Part shown: in pieces, positions 57,918 to 64,000 of the stretch | Numbering within the stretch: the first letter of the stretch is position 1 | How the letters are laid out: the number at the start of each line of letters is the position of its first letter | Assembly (NCBI GenBank): GCA_963835465.1 | Contig: CAWIFR010000002.1 | Span: forward strand, 372,001 to 436,000 | From: Bog-756 sp963835465 | GTDB lineage: Bacteria > Actinomycetota > Acidimicrobiia > Acidimicrobiales > RAAP-2 | DNA length: 64,000 nucleotides | Direction: 5' to 3' | Notes under the pieces: generated by a model | Seen by the model: the letters and a program-made list of their open reading frames with translations, nothing else | Database searches by the model: none | What the model was told of the DNA's origin: nothing | Made by a program: the position numbers and the translations under genes

Positions 57918-59378
57918 GACTCACCACCGAAGGCGTAGTCGTCGAGCGAGCGCGTCTCTGTGACCGGGAGGTCGACGATGAGTGCATCGCCAGGACCCCT
58001 CGGGCGTGGGACCCCAGTCCCCGCCGCCAGGATCGAGCGCACGTCCCCGGCCCGGAACCGGCCGAACTCGACCGCCCGTCCGATGGCGGCCACCAGCGCC
58101 TCTTTGCCGTGGGCCGCCTCCAGGTCACACAGCTCGACGAGGTCGCCGGCCAGGGTGGTCACGCCCCGGGCGGCCGCACCCTTGATGAACGCCTCGGCCG
58201 CCGGCCCCAAGGCACAGAACGCCACCTCGGCCGGGGTCTTGGGCCTGACCGCCCGGGTGGGCTCGGGCCTCGGCCCTCCGTAGTGGTCGTCGCACACAGC
58301 CGTCTCACCAGGGGAGACGAGGTCGTGGCGGGCGATGATCTCGCCCAGGAAGACGATGGTCACCGTCCCGTTCGCCACCACCAGCTCGACCTGGCGGCCG
58401 ATGTGGGACATGGGCACCGAGTAGCGGGCCGAGCCGAACCGGACACAGCTCAGCCGGTCGACCTTCCGGAGGACCACCTTGCCGATGCGGGCCCGGAGGG
58501 ACGGCAGGTCGCCGAGCAGCTCCCGTTCGGTCACCAGCCGAGCGGCGGGGACCGCAGCGATCTCGGTGTGCACCTGGGCGTTGACCTCGGCGCACCAGGC
58601 CACTCCCTTCTCGTTGGCCTGGGCCAGGTCGGTGACGGACAACCCTTCGGGGATCATGAGGTCGGACTTCACGTAGCCGACCAGGTTCTCGACGATGCCC
58701 TTGGACTCGGGGTCGGCTCCCTGACAGAAATCTGGCCTGGTCCCGTAGTGGGTGACGAAGCGCACGTAGTCCGGTGTCGGGATCACCAGCCCGGCCACCG
58801 TGCCGCCCTTCAGGCATCCCATCCGGTCGGTGAGGAGCGTCTTCGGCACCCCGCCGATGGTCTCCATGCACTGGGCCAGTGCGGCCATGGTCGTCTCGGC
58901 CCGAAGGTTGTCGGCGAAGTAGACGAAGCGGAACCGGCTCCAGGCCAGCACCGCGCAGAACACGAACAGCGGACCGATCTCCCCCCAGTCGAACACCAGC
59001 ATGTCGCCCGGTGCCCACACCCCGGGCCGGCGGCCCCGGTGGTGGTCGATGCGCCAGGTGGCCTTGGCTTCGGCCACGGCCCGGCGCAGGTTGCGGGCCG
59101 ACCCCGAGTAGCCGGCGGCCCGGACGACGGGCAGGAGGCGCTTGGCCGAGATCCGGCCCCCGGTCTTCGCCACCCGCTCGGCGATGATGGCGATCACCGG
59201 GTCGTAGTTGTGGGCGACGGTCACTTCGTCCGCTCCGGTCGTGCTCGGCCGCTCGGGCCTTCGCCACGGCCCGCTTCACGGTCTTGTCGGTGGTGCCGCA
59301 GATTTCCGCTGCTGCCCGGTAGGAGCCCACCTCTTGGTAGGCGGCATGCATGTCCATTCGTTCCCTCGCTGATTTCAT
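57914..59378 (-). CDS. istA: IS21 transposase IstA (one frameshift)
   Basis: About 488 residues from ATG 59378 (MKSARERMDMHAAYQEVGSY). An HTH (AAAEICGTTDKTVKRAVAKA) is followed, in another frame from about 59230, by the DDE core. Asp is in DMLVFDWGEIGPLFVF, Asp in PKTLLTDRMGCLKGG, and Glu in PESKGIVENLVGYVK. The C-terminal domain reads VRFGSARYSVPMSHIGRQVE. The break near 59225-59240 separates the HTH from the catalytic part; without repair the element may be immobile. Both parts fit the family. Confidence 0.85.
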
Positions 59379-59565
59379 GGAGGAGTCCCTTCGGTCGGAG
59401 CGGCGGTTGGCTAGCACCGCCACCGTGACCGGCCGAAGGGGCCCTCGAAGTGGATGCTTCAGCGAAGGGTGCGGACATCTGGTGGCCAGAACTGCGGACT
59501 TCTCATGGCCACAGGTGCGGACTTCTCATGGCCATAAGTGCGGACTTTCTCGTGGCCACGGACAG

Positions 59566-59759
59566 TCTGTTTGCTGCGCCCTCGATAGCGGATGTTGCCA
59601 CTCCGAGGTGCCCACCAGGGTGCGATCCGGTGGCCGGGGCGGCTCAGCTTCCCAGGAGACGATCACCTCGGTGAAGGCTAAGTCGAGCAGATCCGGATCG
59701 GCCAGCACTATGGCAAGGAACTCGTACCTTGCCACCACATCGGATCTCACCGCGACCAT
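59566..59759 (-). other. Open fragment cut by the IS21
   Basis: A frame beginning MVAVRSDVVARYEFLAIVLA and continuing DPDLLDLAFTEVIVSWEAEP has protein-like composition but no family I recognise. It runs into the IS21 end. Possibly part of a gene of the element that the insertion truncated. Confidence 0.3.
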
Positions 59760-59765
59760 GACCGG

Positions 59766-60010
59766 TCACACCGAAACGGGCTGGCGATCCTCTGCGGTGG
59801 CGGAGATCACCTGAGCCTCTCCGGTGGGCGACATGGCGGCTTGCTCGTCGGTAGACACGGTGATCTTGCGAGGCTTGGCCCGCTCCGCCACCGGGATCGC
59901 GAGCCGGAGATGGGGGAGCCGTTGTCCCGACGGCCGGCATAGACGCGGAGATGCCACACGCCGGGTCGAACCTCGGTCATGGAGCCTTTCACGCCCGAGA
60001 TTGTAGTCAC
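59766..60010 (-). pseudogene. Tyrosine integrase N-terminal fragment
   Basis: GVKGSMTEVRPGVWHLRVYA with GRRDNG is the usual N-terminal (arm-binding) opening of actinophage and AICE integrases. It breaks into another frame near 59915 (LAIPVAERAKPRKITVSTDE) and never reaches the catalytic domain. It lies directly next to tRNA-Lys with arm-like repeats between, the expected int position. ATG 59980 (MTEVRPG) or an upstream codon could be the start. Confidence 0.6.
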
Positions 60011-60022
60011 GGAGTAGTCATG
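60001..60022 (+). repeat. Arm-like 11-bp repeats beside tRNA-Lys
   Basis: TTGTAGTCACG (60001-60011) followed directly by GAGTAGTCATG (60012-60022). Same unit and same 11-bp spacing as the pairs at 41.07 and 42.61 kb. Confidence 0.5.
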
Positions 60023-60068
60023 AGAGGCAATCTGGAGGGTGGCGTCGGACCGGAAATACCCTCTGAAC

Positions 60069-60144
60069 TGGTGGGCCGTGCGAGTCTCGATCTCGCCACC
60101 TTGGGATTAAAAGTCCCCTGCTCTACCGGATGAGCTAACGGCCC
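60069..60144 (-). tRNA. tRNA-Lys (anticodon TTT)
   Basis: 76 nt including an encoded CCA. Acceptor strands GGGCCGT and ACGGCCC pair fully. The D-stem is GCTC/GAGC, the anticodon loop CTTTTAA gives TTT, and the T-stem GCGAG/CTCGC closes on ATCGAGA. The gene is intact even though its 3' half is the attachment core copied at 40.9 and 42.5 kb. Confidence 0.95.
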
Positions 60145-60238
60145 GCCGAGGAGCGTATCTGGTCGATCGCCGGTGTCTGGACGCCCAGTACTGTCCGTCC
60201 GGTACGCGGAAGTGCCGACGAGAGGAACGCGAGAACCG

Positions 60239-60997
60239 ATGGAGTTGGACAATCCGGTGTGGTGGGCTCTCCAGGGGTCGCAGCGTCGATTGGGGGTCGT
60301 GAGCGGCAACGCGGCCCGGTTTGTCCCGGAGGTCTCGCCCTTCGGGGGATTCGGGGGGGAGCCCGATCGGAGCGACTGGGAGGACCTTGCTTCCCTCACC
60401 GGTCCCGGGGCAACCGTGGCCGTCATCTCCCTAGACACAGGGCAGCGTGAGGCCCCGGTCGGATGGGCCGTGGCGTGGACCGGCCCCGGAGCGCAGATGG
60501 TGGGGACGGGTGAAATCGGACGCAAGGCCCTACCCGCTCCCCATCTCCGTGCCCCGACTGACTCCGTCGTGGCGCTTGGGTCCGCCGATGTCGAAGACAT
60601 GCTCAGCCTGGTGGCCTCGTCGCGCCCCGGCCCCTTCTCGTCCCGCACCATCGAGTTTGGGGGCTATGTCGGAATCCGGCGGGACCGAGAGCTGGTGGCG
60701 ATGGCCGGAGAGCGGTTGCGTCCACGCGGCTACGGCGAGATCAGTGCGGTCACCACACACCCGGACCACCGTCGGCAGGGACTGGCCGAACTGCTCATTA
60801 GCACGGTGGCGGCAGGGATCCTGGCTCGGGGCGACGTGCCCTTTCTCCACGTGGCCGCGGACAACACCAATGCCCTTCGACTCTATGAGGCCCTGGGGTT
60901 CACCAGCCGGCGCACCGTGTGGTTCACCGTCCTCCAGGTGCCCACCGGGCGTCCTGAAGGGGTCAACGAGTCAGCCCCGGGAGCACGCAGCACCTGA
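60239..60997 (+). CDS. GNAT-family N-acetyltransferase
   Basis: A 252-residue protein from ATG 60239 (MELDNPVWWALQGSQRRLGV). The N-terminal half is a divergent domain as in FR47-like two-part acetyltransferases. The C-terminal GNAT core has YGEISAVTTHPDHRRQGLAE (acetyl-CoA loop) and AADNTNALRLYEALGFTSRR. Substrate unknown. The 3' end overlaps the convergent cysteine-desulfurase-like gene by 27 nt. Confidence 0.85.
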   Translation: MELDNPVWWALQGSQRRLGVVSGNAARFVPEVSPFGGFGGEPDRSDWEDLASLTGPGATVAVISLDTGQREAPVGWAVAWTGPGAQMVGTGEIGRKALPAPHLRAPTDSVVALGSADVEDMLSLVASSRPGPFSSRTIEFGGYVGIRRDRELVAMAGERLRPRGYGEISAVTTHPDHRRQGLAELLISTVAAGILARGDVPFLHVAADNTNALRLYEALGFTSRRTVWFTVLQVPTGRPEGVNESAPGARST

Positions 60998-62419
60998 TTC
61001 GCCCGCCGCACCCCTCCACCCGGCCAGATCCGTGACGGGAAAGTAGTCGCCGGTAGCCGGATCCTGTTCGTAAGGGACCGGGGGCGGGGCGCCGCCGGCC
61101 AGATCGGCCACCGCGGCCACCAGGGTGTCGATGTCGCCCCCTGAGGTTCCGAGCCCCGCACTGGCCCGTACCGCCCCGGGGACGTTGCGGTGGTCACCGG
61201 CGAGCACCTCCTCGCGGTAATCGTGGACCACCTGGTCTGAGAGACCGAGGAGACGGACGACATAAGGATGGGCACAGAAGCAGCCGTGGCGCACGGCCAC
61301 GCCGTACTCGGCGCTCAGGCGTGCCGCCACCAGGGCGTGGTGCATGCCCTGGACGGTGAACGCCGCTACGGGCAGGGTGTCGACGTCGTCGCCGGCCCGG
61401 CCCGCCGGGCCCCGGGGGCCCAGCAGCCGGACCCCCTCGATGGCTGCAAGCCCATCGACCAGCCGCCCGGCAAGCTCGTGCTCGTGAGCGACGATGGCGT
61501 CCCATCCGATCGCCCCCAGCGCCTCGATGGCGGCCCGGACGGCCACGGCTCCGATCACATTGGGTGAGCCGGCCTCCTCTCGGTCCGGCGGTCTGGTCCA
61601 CACCACCTCGTCCAAACCAACCAGGTCCACGGCCCCGCCTCCGGCCAGGAAGGGATCCCCGGTCTCAAAGAGGGAGCGCGGTCCGATCAGGGCCCCCGTG
61701 CCGAAGGGGGCATAGAGCTTGTGCCCGCTGAAGGCCACGAAGTCGGCGGCCGCGGGCAGCGGCCGGTGGGGAGCCAGCTGCGCGGCGTCCACCACGACCG
61801 GTACCCCACGCTCGTGGGCAGCATCGATGATGGCGTCGATGGGAGGAAGCCAGCCAGTGACATTGGAGGCCGATGTGACCGCCAAGAGGGCCGGCCGGGT
61901 GGTCCCCTCATCGAGGGCCGCGGCTACGGCTTCTGTCGTGAAGGCCCCGACATCGCCGCACTCCACGTATCGACGGGTGGCCACCCGTCCCCACGGGAGC
62001 AGGTTGGCGTGATGCTCGACCACCGTGGTGACGACCACGTCGTCGCGCGAGAGGCGAAGGCGGTAGGCCAGGTGGTTGAGGGCCTCGGTGGTATTGCGGC
62101 AGAAGATGGCGATGTCTGCGCCGTCCGGATCACGGCCGGCGAAGCTGAGCACTGCTCTTCGGGCCTCCTCGTAGGCCGCGGTGGCCCGTCGCGATCGGAA
62201 GCCCGCGCCCCGATGGACACTCGAATACCAGGGGAGAAAGGCTTCGACCCGAGCGACCGCGTCGGGATGGGCTTGGGTCGAGGCCGCCTGGTCCAGCTCG
62301 ACGGCGGGTCGCTCGGTCCCGTCGAGACAGGGCACCAGCAGGCCGGAGCCCACCAGCTGGGCGAGTGGTTCAGCGGCGTCGCCCGTCGCGGCCGCAGCGG
62401 TGTCGGGGGAGGAGGCCAC
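60971..62419 (-). CDS. Class V aminotransferase / cysteine desulfurase-like
   Basis: A 482-residue PLP enzyme. The cofactor Lys is in DFVAFSGHKLYAPFGTGALI, with the PLP-contact region VVVDAAQLAPHRPL and TTVVEHHANLLPWG. RHGCFCAHPYVVRLLG near residue 390 places cysteines where desulfurases carry the catalytic one. No SUF or ISC partner is adjacent, so a specialised sulfur-transfer or lyase role is possible. Slightly long for the family because of an N-terminal extension of about 40 residues. Confidence 0.85.
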   Translation of the reverse strand: MASSPDTAAAATGDAAEPLAQLVGSGLLVPCLDGTERPAVELDQAASTQAHPDAVARVEAFLPWYSSVHRGAGFRSRRATAAYEEARRAVLSFAGRDPDGADIAIFCRNTTEALNHLAYRLRLSRDDVVVTTVVEHHANLLPWGRVATRRYVECGDVGAFTTEAVAAALDEGTTRPALLAVTSASNVTGWLPPIDAIIDAAHERGVPVVVDAAQLAPHRPLPAAADFVAFSGHKLYAPFGTGALIGPRSLFETGDPFLAGGGAVDLVGLDEVVWTRPPDREEAGSPNVIGAVAVRAAIEALGAIGWDAIVAHEHELAGRLVDGLAAIEGVRLLGPRGPAGRAGDDVDTLPVAAFTVQGMHHALVAARLSAEYGVAVRHGCFCAHPYVVRLLGLSDQVVHDYREEVLAGDHRNVPGAVRASAGLGTSGGDIDTLVAAVADLAGGAPPPVPYEQDPATGDYFPVTDLAGWRGAAGESGAACSRG

Positions 62420-62466
62420 GGTCTCACCTTACGGGTGGACCGATGACTGGCAGGTACGCTCCTGGT

Positions 62467-62865
62467 ATGGACACTCAGGTAGTGGAAGCGTCCGCACTAG
62501 CGCGAGCCAGGGAGAGCGCGCCGGGGGCGGAAGGCGCACCGGACGGCCCCGAGGCCACCATCGATGAGGCGGACCGGCTCCTCGACGATGTCGAGGCCGC
62601 TCTCACCCGGCTTGACGAAGGTACCTACGGGACCTGTGGCGAGTGTGGGGAGCCCATCGACGACGCTCGACTGAGCGACCGAGCGACCGTCCAGACCTGT
62701 GGCGCGTGCGAGGGCGGTGCCACGGACCCCAGCGCCGGCACAGGACCCAGTCCAATCGGGGTCGGGGGCGATGACGAGGCCATCGTCGATGACCGGCCGG
62801 ACGGAGCTCAGTCTCCCGGACCGGCAGCGTCTGCCTGGTCGGTCCGGGCGTTCCCCGAGGCCTGA
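62467..62865 (+). CDS. DksA/TraR-type zinc-finger protein
   Basis: A 132-residue protein from ATG 62467. A helical start is followed by ADRLLDDVEAALTRLDEGTY, then GTCGECGEPIDDARL and VQTCGACEG, giving the C4 zinc finger (CxxC...CxxC) of DksA-like proteins. The C-terminal 45 residues are an acidic, Gly/Pro-rich tail (TGPSPIGVGGDDEAIVDDRP) not found in classical DksA. A transcriptional modulator is the usual role. Confidence 0.82.
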   Translation: MDTQVVEASALARARESAPGAEGAPDGPEATIDEADRLLDDVEAALTRLDEGTYGTCGECGEPIDDARLSDRATVQTCGACEGGATDPSAGTGPSPIGVGGDDEAIVDDRPDGAQSPGPAASAWSVRAFPEA

Positions 62866-62870
62866 CCGGA

Positions 62871-64000
62871 TCAGCCGTCTCGTCGCGCCTGCCGCCAGTC
62901 GCCTTGGGGCGGGAGGGGGTGCCGGAATAGGCGGGCGGCATTCCCCGAGGCCAGCTGGTGCAGTTCGTCCGTTGGCAGATGCCCGAAGGTTGCCTGCAGC
63001 ACCGCCTGGGTGTCGGGCCACGTCGAGTCGGCGTGGGGGTAGTCGGTCTCCACCATCACATGGTCCAATCCGATGCGGTCAAGCACCGGCGTGACCGACG
63101 GGTCATCGATGGTGCAGAACCAGAAGTTGCGCCCCAGGACCTCGCTGGGTCGGAGGTCCGAGTGCCATGCCCCGGCCTCGGTGCCCGAGGCCGAGTGGTC
63201 GAGGACGTAGTCGACCCGGTCCATCAGCATCGGCACCCAGCCGATGCCCCCCTCGGACAACGCCACGGCCAGCCCGGGAAATCGGACGGGCACGCCGGAC
63301 CACACCCACTCGGCCGCGGCCAGGAGTGCGTTCACCGGAAAGACGGTGGGCAGCAGCTCGAAGGGCGGGTCGGGCGAGGGGAGGGGGGCCCAGGACGATG
63401 CGCCGGTGTGCAGGCAGACCACGGTGCCGGTTTCCTGACAGGCTTCGAAGAATCCATCCCAGTGTCTCGTAAAAATGGAGGGAAAGCCCAGTTGGGAAGG
63501 GAATTCAGGGAAGCTCACCGCCTTGAAACCCGCCTCGGCGTTGCTCCGCACCTCGGCGGCGGCCAGGTCGGGATCGGCCAACCAAGGGAGCTGGAGCGGG
63601 ATGATCCGGTCAGGGTACGTGCCGGCCCACACCTCCAGGTGCCAGCGGTTCCAAGCCCGCATGCAGGCCAATCCGAGTTCGGGATCGTCGGATCGCGAGA
63701 ACACGGCGCCGCAGAACCCGGCAACGAGTGACGGGAAGCACAGGGAGGCCCAGATCCCGGCGATGTCCATGTCCCTCACCCGGGCCTCGATGTCGAAACA
63801 TCCCGGTCGCATCTGGTCGAAACGAGCGGGCTCCATGCTCCACTCCTGCCGGGGGCGCCCGACCACGGCGTTGAGTCCCACGTTGGGGTAGGCCCGACCT
63901 TCGTACCGCCAGGACTGGGCTCCATCAGACCCTTCCGTCACGGTCGGGGCCCGGTCGGCCAGGTGGGCCGGCATCCTCCCCCCGAAGAGATCCGGGGGCT
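62871..64000 (-). CDS. Amidohydrolase family protein (5' end beyond window)
   Basis: Amidohydrolase-2 type enzyme of at least 376 residues. The frame is open across the right edge: DLFGGRMPAHLADRAPTV fits shortly after the metal-binding start expected for the family, so Met at 63974 is probably internal. Later motifs include GTVVCLHTGASSWAPLPSPD (metal His), FPGLAVALSEGGIGWVPMLM and DHVMVETDYPHADSTWPDTQ (catalytic Asp). The same subgroup as the 4.3-kb gene. It converges on the DksA-type gene with a 5-nt gap. Confidence 0.85.
   Translation of the reverse strand, partial: PPDLFGGRMPAHLADRAPTVTEGSDGAQSWRYEGRAYPNVGLNAVVGRPRQEWSMEPARFDQMRPGCFDIEARVRDMDIAGIWASLCFPSLVAGFCGAVFSRSDDPELGLACMRAWNRWHLEVWAGTYPDRIIPLQLPWLADPDLAAAEVRSNAEAGFKAVSFPEFPSQLGFPSIFTRHWDGFFEACQETGTVVCLHTGASSWAPLPSPDPPFELLPTVFPVNALLAAAEWVWSGVPVRFPGLAVALSEGGIGWVPMLMDRVDYVLDHSASGTEAGAWHSDLRPSEVLGRNFWFCTIDDPSVTPVLDRIGLDHVMVETDYPHADSTWPDTQAVLQATFGHLPTDELHQLASGNAARLFRHPLPPQGDWRQARRDG

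Larger units (their letters stand above)
57067..59565 (-). mobile_element. IS21-family insertion sequence
   Basis: About 2.5 kb containing istA and istB. The right end has four tandem repeats (23-bp period) of TGCGGACTTCTCATGGCCA type at 59470, 59493, 59516 and 59539. The left end has two inverted copies at 57076-57094 and 57100-57118. The inner match TGCGGACATCTGGTGGCCA is exact between ends. Multiple terminal repeats are a known IS21 feature. Outer limits are set at CTGTGTCC (57067) and GGACAG (59565). No target duplication was identified. Confidence 0.75.
42510..60068. mobile_element. Putative 17.6-kb integrative element B at tRNA-Lys
   Basis: Bounded on the left by att repeat 2 with its arm-like pair (42613-42634), and on the right by arm-like repeats (60001-60022) and the intact tRNA-Lys. 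Near the tRNA it carries an integrase N-terminal remnant and an IS21. Cargo is the sulfatase-maturase set and stress-type genes. The cargo genes from 42.6 to 56.5 kb show no frameshifts, unlike the flanking regions. An island is inferred from repeat geometry; a functional integrase is not present. Confidence 0.5.

Noticed and set aside
57746..59428. 560-codon plus-strand frame rich in Asp, Gly and His
   Set aside because: Antisense shadow of istB/istA; the minus strand carries the transposase motifs.

Overview
The window reads as high-GC chromosomal DNA of an actinobacterium, most likely Acidimicrobiia-like. This is an inference from gene content: a MarP-type membrane protease, secreted GYWLVA-repeat proteins, DUF2252, DUF6325, SHOCT and DUF7144 small proteins, and dense acyl-CoA/SDR catabolic clusters. 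Both ends cut through genes: a Rieske oxygenase on the left and an amidohydrolase on the right.

1-13.6 kb is a catabolic cluster for an unidentified cyclic or aromatic/terpenoid-like substrate. It holds a Rieske oxygenase, a Baeyer-Villiger-type flavin monooxygenase, a metal-dependent cyclase/hydrolase, an amidohydrolase, three SDR dehydrogenases, an acyl-CoA dehydrogenase, both E1 subunits of a 2-oxoacid dehydrogenase, an acyl-CoA ligase and a TetR regulator. Its three divergent promoter regions (about 1.25, 4.17 and 9.77 kb) carry the same operator-like sequence, so the cluster looks like one regulon.

13.6-22.1 kb is a signalling block. It has a PAS-GAF-PP2C phosphatase, a remnant of a repeat protein, a TIR-transmembrane-WD40 protein and, divergent from it, a helical repeat-SLOG-class III nucleotidyl cyclase. 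22.4-28.4 kb is an iron-type ABC uptake operon with a membrane protein carrying two ExxE motifs and a ChrB-N protein. 28.5-40.3 kb is mixed: degenerate small genes, cell-envelope genes (amidase, phosphodiester glycosidase), a vapBC module, two GYWLVA-repeat secreted proteins sharing a 412-bp perfect repeat, a broken IS630, a MarP-like protease and a lipoprotein.

40.7-60.1 kb is accessory DNA. The 3' half of the tRNA-Lys(TTT) gene at 60.1 kb recurs as direct repeats at 40.9 and 42.5 kb, with paired 11-bp arm-like repeats near each copy. This defines a small 1.5-kb cassette holding only a mobile-mystery A/B (HTH/Fic) pair, and a 17.6-kb element. The large element carries a Cys-type arylsulfatase, its likely radical-SAM maturase with a SEC-C tail, a PRMT-like methyltransferase, an aquaporin, DUF2252, small stress-type proteins, an IS21 and an integrase remnant. 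60.2-64 kb returns to ordinary genes: an acetyltransferase, a cysteine-desulfurase-like enzyme, a DksA-type protein and an amidohydrolase.

Many genes outside 42.6-57 kb are broken by single-base frameshifts. Several sit in homopolymers and restore family-consistent protein when corrected, so consensus error is likelier than true decay. Such genes are described here as their inferred full-length products.
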